The notes beneath the pieces were generated by a model. It had not been told where the DNA came from and made no database searches. It saw only the letters and a program-made list of their open reading frames with translations. Source: Antedon mediterranea (taxonomy: Eukaryota > Echinodermata > Crinoidea > Comatulida > Antedonidae). Taken from it: 64,000 nt of DNA. Position 1 is the stretch's first letter, and every line of letters starts with the position of its first letter. This document shows, one piece after another, positions 12,701 through 27,700 of the stretch. The position numbers and the translations under genes are program-made. The stretch lies in the NCBI RefSeq assembly GCF_964355755.1, contig NC_092672.1, positions 24,610,501-24,674,500 of the forward strand, in the 5' to 3' direction.

Positions 12701-15700
12701 TTTTTTCATTCATACTTCTTAAATTATGTAACTGTAGTAAAAGAATTGTCATGCAATCATTTCATGCAACATGGAAATATTGCTGTTTTAGGACATGACA
12801 TCATGACTCAGGTTTTCATAGCCATACAAGACTCTCCTAATTTTTACTAATGATTTGTATGGTTTCAGGCTTTTACTGTTTTTAATATTGTATTGGTGTT
12901 ATGTGTGTCAGTTATTTTAAACCTAAACTTTTAACTGTTTATGATTTTAATAAACTTCACCAGTGTATTTTCGTTTTTGAACATGTCGTCAAAAAACTCC
13001 CTTCTTATTTTTCAAATTTTTTAAATTTTCTTAACACACTCAGAAATTCACTGTTACAATACTAGAGCCTCACATTCCCTTCATCTTCTTTTGACTAAAC
13101 TTACTTTAATTCTACACATGTCCGATATAGTTGCAGTAATTATTTAATGCACTTCCTAATAATATCACATGTACCCCGATCTCAAGGAATTGTTTTCTGT
13201 ATTTTAAGTAAAAAACTACCTTTCTTCAAATCACTAGTATATTTTAAATGATTATTGTCAGCCGTTTTTCATCTCCTCTACTACAGTAGTCCAGATCCCT
13301 ATGTATTTTCGTGTGCAGATCATGGGGAAAGTGTAAACATTGTGTTTTATGAATATTTGAATCATGCTGGTTTGACCTCTGACCTCAATTTGAATGTTTT
13401 GACCCATTGAAAACAAAATGGTCATATCTTTGCAACGCTTATTTTAAATGAAATAATTTTAGTGTCAAATTATTTGGGAGATGCATATTAATATTCGTTT
13501 GATTCTTGGGTTATTGGTATTAACTAGATGGCACGCTCGCTTCGCTCGCGTACCATCTAGGTCGTGCCCACAGATGGTTCTCGAATACACAGTATTTCCA
13601 GCGAGAAAAAAATGGAGATTTCAAGTGTACGTACCGCAGGACTATAATACATTGTCGTTTACAGAAACGAATAAATATACACAATGATTTATGTAGTAAA
13701 CCAAAATTAGCACCCTGGGAATTACTTCCGAGAGAGAAACAAAATGAGTCAAAATTTTTTATTTGGACTCATTTAAACAAACCCAATTTGTGTTTTGTAT
13801 GTAACATTAAGGGTTGAGGGATGGGGGAAGAAGATAGGTACAAAGAGGAAACATTTTAAAATATATTCTTATCCACTCAGTAATGAAATATTGTTTTTAA
13901 TGTGTTATAGGCCTATAAATAATATACCACTAAATACAGTAAAACATTTACGATTTGATACGGTACTTTGTTAAAACTCTCACTGTCATAGTCGATTGAA
14001 ATAGTAAAGTACATGTAACGATACACCACTACGACGTTTATATATTTTTAAATTATTAATTAATACAAACGTTGAGAAGCAACTGTCAGTAATAACGTTT
14101 ATTTATTTGTATATTATATGTTTATAATCTAACAGTAGGGCCTACCCACACTCACAGTAATAAAGTTTATTTGTATATATTTTTATATTACATCTAACAG
14201 TACCAACACTCACAGTAAGAAATTTGCGATTCAAATTGCCATCAAAAGTGGTTAATACCTTAACAGTATTGTACAGCATTGCAATACTATTTATGTTTAT
14301 TCTCCAAGGGGGCCCATAAATCTAAATCTATACTTCTATGGTTAAACCAAATAATTTGGAATGTTTATTTGTATATTATATGTTTATAATCTAACAGTAG
14401 GGCCTACCCACACTCACAGTAATAAAGTTTATTTGTATATATTTTTATATTACATCTAACAGTACCAACACTCACAGTAAGAAATTTGCGATTCAAATTG
14501 CGATCAAAAGTGGTTAATACCTTAACAGTATTGTACAGCATTGCAATACTATTTATGTTTATTCTCCAAGGGGGCCCATAAATCTAAATCTATACCTCTA
14601 TGGTTAAACCAAATAATTTGGAATGTTCCATTCATCACAAATAAATACATTTGTAAAAACGTATATTAAATGTATCAAAATAGTATTTTTTAAAGAAAAT
14701 CGGCCTGTCTTCAACATTATGATGCTGTACTCGAACTGTTCAACCGGTTTTCAGCTATTAAAAACAATTATCGTAGGAGGAGATAGGAAAATGCGAAGCC
14801 TCCTCGCATTTTTGTGGCGGGTATTTTTCAAGATGGACATCCATTAGACAGTGTATACCACGATCGGAAAACACCCCTATTTGGGGCAAATCGTTGAACC
14901 TAAATTCGTTTTAATCGTCAATAACTAATTATCTAACTTAATTTAATTAGTAAACAGGGTTACATCAGGTGGTTAAAATCAGTACCGAAAGTACGAACCA
15001 ACTTTATATACCATCGAGTAAAAATTCTAGAAGTAAGGCGCGATTTACCGAATTTTGCCCTTACGTAAATTTATATATAGATGCTACCCCCTACCCCAAA
15101 AATGTCTTTTTATTGCAATTTTGAAGAATAATAAAATTATATGACAATGGTATTAATGCACTGCAATTTTTTTCATGTTAACACACATTTTGTTATTCCA
15201 TGTCAGTAAACACAAGTAACACACAATTAAAATGAAAAGTATTGAACAAATTGGAGATTTGATATTGAAATGTATCTCATTATAGCAAATATTTGCAATT
15301 TTGCAAAAGGTCAGTGACCTTTTTGACCTCTACTGACCTTAAACATGGTTCGATTAATTTTATTAAAATTCTATATGATTAAAAAACACGAGTGCTACAC
15401 AACGACACCAAGATCATACTAATTAGATGTTTGATTCATGGGTTATTGCTATTAATGTTACACCCTACCCAAAAAAATGTATTTTTATTGCAATTTTTAA
15501 GAATAAAAAATGATAATTTGTGTATAATGAACTGCAATTTTAATCTTGTTAACATATATTTTCTTATTCAATATGTCAGTAAGCACAAGTAAAACACAAT
15601 TAAGATAAAAAATATTGAAAATTGTAGATACGATATTGAAATTTATCTATATTTTGGGAAAAATTTGCATTTTGCAAAAGTTCAATGACCTTTTGACCTC

Positions 15701-18700
15701 TAATGACCTTAATAATCTTCCGATTAATTTTATTTAAATGTTAAAAGATTTTAAAAGATGTATGCTACACAATGTTACTAAGATAATACTAATTAGATGT
15801 TGGATTCTTGGGTTATTAGGATAAATGTTACCCCCTACCCCAAAAAATATTTGAAGATAAAACACTGATGATCATTACAAATGACGCAAGTACATACAAT
15901 GCATCCCTATATTTTTCTTGTTAACATCGATTTTTTCACTCTATATGTCCGTGGGAAGAAAATGATACCAAAGAAGTTTAACTGTGGGGGGGGGGGGAGG
16001 GTGCACGGTAACTCCCCTCCAGCCCATGGACTATAAGGTGACAGGGAGAAAATTAAATGAAAACTTTCTCAATAATATTTCTCTGCTCAAATGCTGGATT
16101 GTAATGAGTTTTTAATAGTAAATGTGTCCATATAATTTATTGTTTGTTAAGTAGCTGGTCTTTTACCACACTGATGTTTAATGTGAAATGGTTAAATGTA
16201 TTCAGAGTGAGATCTGACAATGTAAATTATCTTAATTAAAATCATTTACATTAAAAACTTTCAATTGTATTTATATTATATTTTATTAATTTTAAGTGCT
16301 GTTTTTAAAATACAATTGCAGTCTACCAAATCATGGAGCTATAAAGCTCAATGAGACTAAACACTATTAACTTGTGATGTACACAGCCTATTTAATACTA
16401 AGTTGAAATGCCATTATTAGACATTTTTAATCATTGATTTATTTAGAGAAATTAATAAAACTTCACCAGAATAATATGTTCACATTTTGTAGTAATACAC
16501 TACCAACATGTATAGATAGTATTTACAATACCCATCTGAATAATTATACTACACCTTAATCTGAATACCTTATCCAATCTGAATACCTTATCCAATCTGA
16601 ATACAGTGTTTAAACAGCAAATACTGTTTTGTAATTAATTCATTCCATAAGACCATAATTTAACATAAAATAAAATAGTCATAAAATTAAATCTTCTTTA
16701 TTTTAATATATTCCTCTTTTTGTTTTCTTTTGAAAAAGATTTTAATACACCAAAAAAAAAAACAACACAAATATAAACATCTACCCTGTATACACATGGG
16801 GTCAGATCATTTTTCTATTTGACCTATTCGCTTCCCTTCAATATCTACATCCGTCGCTAGGACAGAATAATCTGGATTTTTTTGTTTTACATTAATCCAA
16901 GTTAATCAACTACCACACTTTATTTCAAATAATAACATTTTTTAGCATAAATATTTTTTTTGTTAAATGGCTGCATAATTAGTTATCCACACCTTGGCGG
17001 ATAACTCCTTGTGATTGTATAAAATCATCATCAACTTTTTTTATCTGTATTATTCTTCTTTCATTCCATATTTCATAACTTTGTAAAGTTTTGTGCACCT
17101 CCTACTTTTTAAAAACGTCAGAGTTGCGCAACATGACTTTCGCACGATTTTATGAATTTAAATGATTGATCATAGATTAAAAACCAAACGTCATTTTGTA
17201 TTGACATTTTTTAAATTTAAGTCATATCAAGAGTAACTTTCTGTGGATTGAAAATGCCATGCGTCACACAAAGTTACGCGCACAAGATTTTTTCTTACAA
17301 CCAACACATGCAATTGCTGTAACTAATAATGCGTATTTTCATTATAAGCCTTAAAAGAATTGAAAAGTCAATTAAACCATATCAAATTTTATTTTAATGA
17401 TTTTACTGATTTTGATTTTAAATGTATTATGGCTACCCTTACAGTACATGATGGCATTGTTAACCCTATTTCACATTGACCATTCTTATTATTTTAAATG
17501 CATAATTATGGCTACTCATACATGCTGATTGCATTCTTAACCCTATTTCACATTGACTATTCTTTTTATTGTACAAGTTACTAAATGTTTTAGTTTACTT
17601 AATTCACTTCCCACAATCTTAATCAATAATCACCTTGACAAATTTCAATATAAATTTACCTCCTGGTTCATCCTGTTTTTCATCACTGTTTTCCTCCTTG
17701 TACTCTATTTGCACAAACTAAAATATATGACATAATCAATGTTAACCGGCTGAAAACATCTATTGAAATCCTCCATACATTATGTAGAAGAGCTGACTAT
17801 TGCAATATGCTTTATTAGTTGATGCCATTCAAAAAGATTGTATAATAAGTATAATTAAGAATCATAACAACAATATGTCTGTACATATTAAGGATGAATG
17901 TATTATAACAATTAAATAACACATAACACATAACAGCAAAATGTATACTCATGCTTTAAATCAAAAGCTATTACTTCTCGTGTTTTAAACAAATGGAATG
18001 TTGCTCTCAACGCCCAAAACATAAATCCGATAAAGAATGAAAAATGAAAAAATAAACTAAATTATAAACCATTACATAAAATTGTTCCAACTAATTTACA
18101 GCTGTATCTAAAAATTGAAAAAAATGAATGTTATATATGTGTTATTGAAAATGAAAAGCATATGTTCTTTTATATTGTATACATAACAAATTATGGAAAA
18201 ATATTGATAACATTTTTATAGGAATAGACAATAGCAGAAGTTCATAAAGTAGGGCCTACCTCTTTAATGCAGGCTCAGATTGTCTACAGTATATACATAT
18301 ATACAGTGCAATGCTTTAAGTATCTAATACCTTGCAATTTTATATTCTTTTAACAATAATAATAATAATGCATTTTTTCTCATATTTGTATAATTTTCTA
18401 ACAATTTGAATAAAATAGGTGTTTATCAAGTCAATACTGTATTCAAATTTAGGAACAGCTTAATCACAAAATAATTGGATTATTGTGCACTTTGTAATAT
18501 TAATAATTCATTATATGATGTATTAATACTTTAACACTTTTTTATTGTATCTTGAACTTTGTTGTTATCATTGATACAATAATACATGAATCAAGTGTCA
18601 ACAATTATAGAGCATTCATATTAACAGTTAATGTTGACTGATATGATTTTACTGTACCTTTCATCTCATCTTGAAAATTAAAAAAGTGAATAAAAATTAA

Positions 18701-21700
18701 TCAAATATTAAAAATAATTTAAATATAAAGCTGATGATATTGATTGCAATTTGCCTAATGAGGTTTGATGATGAAAATAAGAATTCAGCAGGGTGAATTT
18801 TCAATGCGAAATGTAGGCATAAGTAATAATAACCTGTCATTCTTTTAAAATACAAAATAAATTGGCAAATTGATGGTAAATACCACTTTAAAAGAGTTTA
18901 TATGAAAGTATTTGTATGAAAAAATTGAATTATCATATGCATTTATTATTTTTAGAATGGATCAACACCTCTGATTGAATTTATTGATTTAAATTTGTTT
19001 GAAAATGTATACCACAAATATTTGTTGACATGTGCACAACAAATAGTTTGTTTATTTTGCTTTGTTATCCTATTTTGTAATGAAATTAATCAGAGCCTTC
19101 ATTAAGAGTTTACATTATTTATATATGCAGTATGTTTATTTTCACCAGTCAAAATTGCTAAATTATAGCAGGTATCATGCTATACTTTATTTGCACAAGT
19201 AATTAGCATTGTTTACATAATAGATTAATCAACTGATAACATGTGTACTACAAGTTTTTTCAGCATATCCTAACTTCATTCCAAAAACGTACATTGCCTC
19301 ATACTTACCTATATTTTCGGATGACTTTACTTTTACCTGGAAAATGATTTAAATGAAAAGAAGACTAATTACCCAAAAAAGGTGAAACTCATTGTGTAGT
19401 TAAATGTAATAATGAGGGCACAATTATTGTTATTATTTTGGAGGCATTTCATGCATGCATTACCACAATGCTTTCTTATTTATGTTTAAATTTTTAAAAT
19501 TGATTTGATAATAAATATCTGCTAATTAATTAATTGATGTATTTTTTAAAACAAAAAACAAATATGAAATTAATTCTATATAGGCCATGTGGTTTTTCTT
19601 GGTCAGAATAGCATATAGCTTGTTAGGTTGAGTTAATTAATGGAGGTTTGCGCAGGGTTTTTGGGGTTTGTGCAGTTTAGCAATACCCCTGTGTTATTGA
19701 TCTTGATCATCAAGTTAGTGAGGGTTGTAATATATTCCTGTCAGTCTGGATGGCAATATGCTATATGGTGACAAAAATAATAATACATAGCCATGTCCCA
19801 TATTGAATCCCAAATTCATAAGTTTTTATGTAGACTTTGACAATATTATTTGCATACAAACCAGCAGCCACTTCCAGACATGAGGCACTTTTGCGCTACA
19901 GTACCTAACAGGTAAAAGGCAACGCAATAGGGGGCGCAATTGCGTTTGCAAAGGAGTTCACAATAACACTGGAAGCTAAGTTTCTCAAAGGTATGACCCC
20001 TTTTAGCAATGGGCTTAGCATCCAGTAAAGCTAAAATCCTCTCTAAAACTGTGCGATAAATCGTGACATTTTGATGCCGGACATAACTACTAATTTCACC
20101 CCATCATTTCCCACACTTGTGTTACCAAGTCCTCGGTAATATACCTCATAAATGCTGCACCTCCCCGTATTGAAATATTTAACAGTGACTTTTAATATAT
20201 TCATACAGCAAAAACTGGATAACAAGATATGAAGCAACAAACAAAAATGTATATAAAAATATCTTACACAAAGAATGAATAGGTTCACATAAAAAAAACT
20301 GATACATTCACTTTGTGGTGATTGGCCATTGTATTGGTCTAAGTTTAAAAATGACTTCACAAGCTTTGTTCAATCGCATTTTAAAAATAAACTTTCAATG
20401 AACAATTCTGATAATTATTAGAACTGTGCTTATACTGAACTTATACAAATGCACAGAGTAATTGTTTGTTTTTTATAATCGTCTACCAACTACTGTCTCA
20501 TGTAAAACTTCTAGGTTCCTTACTCCAAACATGACTTTGAGTTAACAACTCATAAACTATTATTTTTTGATTGTTGAAAGAGAAATTGAACTTGAATGTA
20601 TCACCTGGTTTCTACTTACCGTATACGTCCTTGAAACTCATCAAGATGCAGATACAATCACTCATAAAGTTATACAATTTATTGTAATACTTTCTATTAT
20701 ATTGTATATACATATTTCTTTTAATGCAAAATCAATGTGCACATGTTGCATGGTTCTTATCATCAGACCAGGTACATTGCACCTACTTTTATTTCATACC
20801 TTTTTCAAACTCATTGTCAACAGTTCTTAAACAAAATTGACTTCATTGTCTGTTTAAATATTTTGATTTTGATTATTATAATTTTTGATATGAATTGATT
20901 TTTTGTAAAACAACATAATATTAAGTACGATCTAGTGAGTGAGTGGCCGAGCGGTTAAGACAGTGGAACCGTAATTACGTAGCCATAACATCGGCAGGGG
21001 TTCGAGGCTCACTCACTCCATGGTTCTGGTGGTAGAACAAGTCTTCTCGGATAAGGACTATAAACCGTAGTTCTAGTGTACACATCTAGCTCGTGTGCAC
21101 TTTAAAGAACCTAGTACATCTTTCGAGACGAGTAGGGGGTTACCCCGGTGTATTAGTACATCACAGCCACTGATCACCAACTGGGCCCTCTGGGAGACCA
21201 GTCTTTGACTTTACCCAGTATAAATATAAATTTCAATTTCAATTTCAAATCATTTTCTTTGCATCTTTTATTCACCACTGATGTAATAATGTTATGTTAT
21301 TAATGCAACTCTTAATATGTCAAGGGTCAAATAATAAATATATATTGTTATTGTATACTATTTATTTTCACAATGTGGCTAGAGCAAACTATCATTTAAC
21401 AATGTTATTGCTGCCATAGTTTACTTTAACGTATCTATATTGATGTTCATTTATATTCATAGTAAGTTGCAGATTTAATTATATACTCCTTGGTTGTTTA
21501 GGAAATTGTGCAATAACCACTATAAAATGGTTCCATTTCCAGTTCACAAAGTATTTAAACATTTCATAAGTTAATTACATTTGTTTTAAACATGCTTAAA
21601 TGTCAAAATAAAATAACTATTAATATCATGTTAATTATAATGTGTACATAATCAATGATTATGCACAATAACACTGATATGTCTACATCATTCATGATTG

Positions 21701-24700
21701 TTTTTGTTTATTTGAAATTGGAATTTGCACTATTGCAGTATAGTAGAAGAATAGAGAAAGAGTAAAAAAATAATAATCATAAAAGATTGCCTTTGTTAAA
21801 ACCACAAGGGATTTAATAGATTACAGTTATGTATTGTTAGGAAAATACAGTTTTCGATTACAGAAGATTGTAACCGTGGAACTCTTTAAGTAAAAAAAGG
21901 TTAAAATATTGGATGGCTGTATTGTTGTTTGAGTAGTGGTTTCCTTGATTACTTTTTTCCCTTAAAAATATTCAGTATGGTTTGTGCACATTATTGTCAT
22001 CTTTTTTTTCTAGGATGGTAACACAGCCCTGCATGTCTGTGCTCTGAATGATCTTACTTACGATGAGCACAGAAACACTATGGTGTGTTTGATAAAGGCT
22101 CATGGTAGAGGTATTATTTCAAATAAAAATAAGGTAAACTATTTGAGTTAAAACAATTAGAATAATAACATTAATTTTATTAAATAAAAATTAAATGATA
22201 TTCATTTTCATTTTTCATAAGAGTACTCTTTTTGTAAATTTTGGTCCTGTTTATTTCACAACATATTTTCATGCTATTTGTAACCTCCATAGGCCAATTT
22301 ATAATTTCCTCCTATCTTGTAAGTTATGACATAATATTAATAATTAGATTAAATCAGATATATTAATTCACATGTTATGATCAAAGGTACTGTATTACCT
22401 TAATGATTAAATATGATAGTATATGCTTTTGCAATGATTATAATTAATATTTTTAGAATAAAATGTTCCTGATAAATGTTGTTGCTGTACCAAAAATACT
22501 TTGTTTCCATCTCAATATTGTTGTTCATAGTGCTAAACTGACCATCTAATTTGAATGCATTGACATTTATACATTCACTTTATTTATTTGCTTTTACATA
22601 TTTATTATTTTATTAAATATGTCTAATTTGAATGAAATACAAATAATAATATTAATTCTACCGTATATCAATCATTGTTTTATTTACATTTTTTTTTAGT
22701 TTATGAAAAGTAGAAACTTGAGGATTGTCACAATCATGCCTATTATTGTATGTTATTATGATGAATTTTGTAATCACTAATTTATTCTTGGATTCTTACA
22801 TTTTATTTCTTTGATTGTCAGAATGGCAAATCTGTTATTGATTTGTACATTACAAATGTATGTGGAAAATATGAAGATGTCGAAGCCCAAAAGGAAGAAG
22901 TAATGAAATTGTTGAAAGGTTTGAAAGTTTAAATACAGTACAAAACAAGTTTGTTCCACAAAATGCTTTGATAAGTAATCTTGAAAGCAGTGATTACCCA
23001 TCCCAAATTGAAATAATAATAATGCCTATATCAAACAAATAGAATTTATTACAGTTATAATAATAAGAATAATTTCTTTAATGTATATACATCGTTGATT
23101 TTACAGAAAGTAAAATAGATCAATTAATTTCAAAGAACACCATCTCAAAAAGAACCCTATCCAATTGCTGATTACCTAGATTGTTTTACTCATTTATTAC
23201 ATTAAACAATACTATTGATGAATTTGGTTAAAAACTGTTTATATTAGTATAACATTAACAAAAACATCATTCTTAATCTGTTTCTTGTAGCCTTCTTTGT
23301 TATTCTTATTTGTATTGTATTCTAATCTATAGCATATTATAATAAAAAAATACAAAATTAAAATACAAAAATACAATTCTCTGATTGTTTATTGAAGGAA
23401 TTAATATAAATCATTGCCTGACAAAAAGTTAATTTGCAAAATAAAATGTTTAAAATGTTGATCTTTATCTTATTTCCAATATGGTATGTCTTTTTTTTTT
23501 ATTATGAAAGAGCTTCATCAACTTTATATCATACATTCTACTTTCTTTTAGGTGGACCTTTACCAGAAATATATTTCACATCGTCAGGTATGAGTATTCA
23601 CCCATACCATGTCGTACTTCGTGACATGATTTGACACACTTTAGTGTGTAATAAAGAATGTAGAATTATTTACATTTTTACGCAAAAATTGTTGCTTTAA
23701 ACTACATTGTCATTATTCAGTCTACAATCCTTTATGAGGAATATTTCAGCTCAGAGCTGCAATTTAACCCAGGACTCCAGGATTCATAGGCAAACATGTT
23801 ACTTGGGAAGCTTGGATGAAATCTGTTTAAACCATATGTACTTTCATATTTAAAATTGCTATAATATATTATCTTTTGAGAATTATTAGAATATGTTTTT
23901 TTTGTAGATATAACATCTAAAGATATTTTACATGTAGCTAAAAACATGTACAATCAGTTTGAAGAACTAGCTGAATGTCTTGGATTCAAACAGGAAGATA
24001 TTGATTCCTTCCAGGTCAATTCATTTACCAAAACAACTTCAATGTATAAGATGCTGAACGCCTGGTACAAGACAGTACAAGTTACTGAGTCCAGGCGTTC
24101 ACAACTTTGTGAAGCTGTCGGGAAAGCAGGCCGACATGATTTGGCTGATGAAATTGAAAGTAAGTGACACATTACAGGTTAGGTTACTTCCCTCAAACCT
24201 TCAAACTGACTATTTCATAACTTTAAGGGGAAGATTTGTTAAGAGACAGCTGCAGTAAAAGTTTTTTTAAATCCAACAACACAATATTATCCTTGATTTT
24301 AAAATTAAACATATACAAATTAAGCTAACTAACAATATGAGAACAAATTAAACAAATGAATATAGTATACCATATAAGTCCATTTCTCCTGTCTCTTGAA
24401 GGAAGGGGATTATCAACAATGGATTAACATATATACATTATTTTCATTTTAGAACTAATGAGCCTACTTTAATTTTGCAAAAATACTGAATACACAATAT
24501 GTATACATACAACATTTTTTATTAATTTCAGATCTAGCTTTAATGTATTAGTTGTATTTTATTGTTTAAATAATAAAATGTAGAACTGTATGTGCTTAAT
24601 GAACTGTATAACTAATACTTATTTTATTTCTGAGTAGAAATAGACATCCCTTATGCCATATCTGCTCGTGGTAAAGAAGTTGAAAAAGCTTACATTGAAG

Positions 24701-27700
24701 CATTGAAAGAAGGTCAAGTTGAAGTGAATCTTGGAATGGTTAAAGTGATTGGTCAGGAAGGTGTGGGCAAAACTTGCCTGATCAATGCTTGTCTTGGAAA
24801 GAAGTAAGTATAAGTTAAGCTTAGAAATAATGATAATAGTGTTATAGTATTGTAACATTTTATCTGCCTGGATGAGGTATTTTCAAATTTGAGTTAATTG
24901 GTATCTGGTAATAGTCTGGTATCTTTGGAGGATCAAACTGGACTGCCTACCATGTGGGTTTCTCTCTTGAAATGTTACCATATTTATCCACCAATCAGCA
25001 GTCTCACAGCAGGACTGTTCCATAAATAAAGTGGTTTCAAAGTCTTAAGGCCCATTTAAACTAGGACAATAACGATCAATGATAAATATATAAGCATGAA
25101 TGTCTCTTACATAAAACAAAAGAAATAGAGACGTATTTTTTTCTAAAACTAGTGGATTTATGCTGTTTTGATAAAAATAATATTTGTTAAAATCCAATCA
25201 AATGACGTCATGCATAATAAAACAAAAAATCATTGTATTGTCACAGTATTATTGCTCTTACTAATCATGACGTCATTTGTTTGGACGTGTGAAAGGAAGC
25301 AAAGAAGGTTATCCTTTAGTTTTACATTTTATATATATTTTGTTTTATGTATGACAAATGCATATTTATCTATCATTGATCGTTATCATCCCAGTGTAAA
25401 TGGGCGTTTACATAGGGCTATCAAATTAATTTTTTTTTAAAAAACTAATTTTGCTACAGTATAAAAACTTCAATCAGTGTATCTAATAATAAATGTTTTA
25501 ATATATACATATATAAACACAAGAGGCAAAGAACATTAATTCTAAACCGCCCGGTGATATACTGAAATTTAATTAATTAATTTGAAACGATAAAGATGAG
25601 GAAATCTGTGAGAATGAGAAAAAGTCGCCCCAACCGAGAATGAGAAAAAGTCGCCCCAACATACATATATACAACGCTTTTACCTTTATATCTAAACATT
25701 AAAATGTTTTTTGATCTAATTAATGATTTGACCACATTTTTCATATTAGGAAAGCTAATATATATATATATATATAACTACTTTATAGTATTTGTTTGTT
25801 TAACACATGCTTTATCTAAAATATTCAAGCAAACATACCAACAAGCAAATTACGACTTTGATGAATTTATTTAATGTTAAACAACTTTATCTAAATTCAT
25901 ACTTGGATGACCAATAATGTTTTTATTATATTTCAGTTTTAACAAAGAGCATTTAATAACAGATGGTATTGCCGTGATTAAAACAGTAGAAACAAAGGCT
26001 AAAGAACAAAACAACTGGACAGAGGATCTTACAGATGATAGTGGTAAAAATGAATAAATTAAAGTATGAAAAATGAAGAGGGATAGATCATAAAGTCAGA
26101 CCATTTAAAGTGTGACATTGTGTTTAATATTAGTGTTCATATACTGTAATTCACCAAGTTCAATTTTCAGGAATAAATCATATCATTTCCTTAATAAATC
26201 TAATTAATTTAATTAACAATGGCTCTAACAAACTTTTCCTAAAAACTAAAATTAATTAAGCAACATTGTAACAAATCCATCACTTAAATATCTCCTTAAT
26301 ATTCAGTAAAATATAAATAGTTATTAGTGAGAAACTGAAAACTAAATGATAGCACATATTGTTATTAAAGGCAGAACAATTTGTGTATTTGTAATTGGAA
26401 TATAGAAGTTTTTAAACCATTATAATACAGTATAACATGAATTGTTTGTAGGTTACTTTTATTTTCAATTTCAACAAGGAATTTTAATTTGATACAACCA
26501 CACTTAAGTGTTAACATTATAATGATAATACAGTCTTTTCAAAATGAGGAGTAAGCTTGTTTCATGTTTTTGAGAAAATAAAGTTGAATATTTTTTACTT
26601 TGTAAAGAGTTCCACAACTTGCTATATTGTACAGCCCCAAAATAAGATTTTATTAATAGACAATTACATAATAAAAACTGTTATTCATTTTCAGGAAATC
26701 CAATTGAATTGTATAAAAGACTTGCTGAAGAAAATATCAGTAAAACAATAGAAGATAATAAAGAAGGTGTAGCAACAGCAAGTAAGCCTCACAGCTCAAC
26801 TGAAAAGGTATGTAGGCCTACACACTATAACAAAAGGCATGTACACAATATAACAAAAGGTGTGTACACACTATAACAAAAGGTATGTACACAATATAAC
26901 AAAAGGTGTGTACACACTATAACAAAAGGTGTGTACACACTATAACAAAAGGTGTGTACACACTATAACAAAAGGTATGTACACACTATAACAAAAGGTA
27001 TGTACACACTATAACAAAAGGTATGTACACACTATAACAAAAGGTATGTACACAATATAACAAAAGGTGTGTACACACTATAACAAAGGTATGTACACAC
27101 TATAACAAAAGGTATGTACACAATATAACAAAAGGTATGTACACACTATAACAAAAGGTATGTACACACTATAACAAAAGGTATGTACACAATATAACAA
27201 AAGGTGTGTACACACTATAACAAAAGGTATGTACACACTATAAGAAAAGGTATGTACACAATATAACAAAAGGTATGTACACACTATAACAAAAGGTATG
27301 TACACAATATAACAAAAGGTATGTACACACTATAACAAAAGGTGTGTACACACTATAAGAAAAGGTATGTACACACTGTAACAAAAGGTGTGTACACACT
27401 ATAACAAAAGGTGTGTACACACTATAACAAAAGGTGTGTACACTATAACAAAAGGTATGTACACACTAAAACAAAAGGTGTGTACACACTATAACAAAAG
27501 GTATGTACACGCTATAACAAAAGGTGTGTACACACTATAACAAAAGGTGTGTACACACTATAACAAAAGGTATGTACACGCTATAACAAAAGGTGTGTAC
27601 ACACTATAACAAAAGGTATGTACACACTATAACAAAAGGTGTGTACACACTATAACAAAAGGTATGTACACACTGTAACAAAAGGTGTGTACACACTATA

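Noticed and set aside
20043-20360. 105-codon minus-strand frame
   Set aside because: No domain, no flanking splice logic, composition like its AT-rich surroundings.
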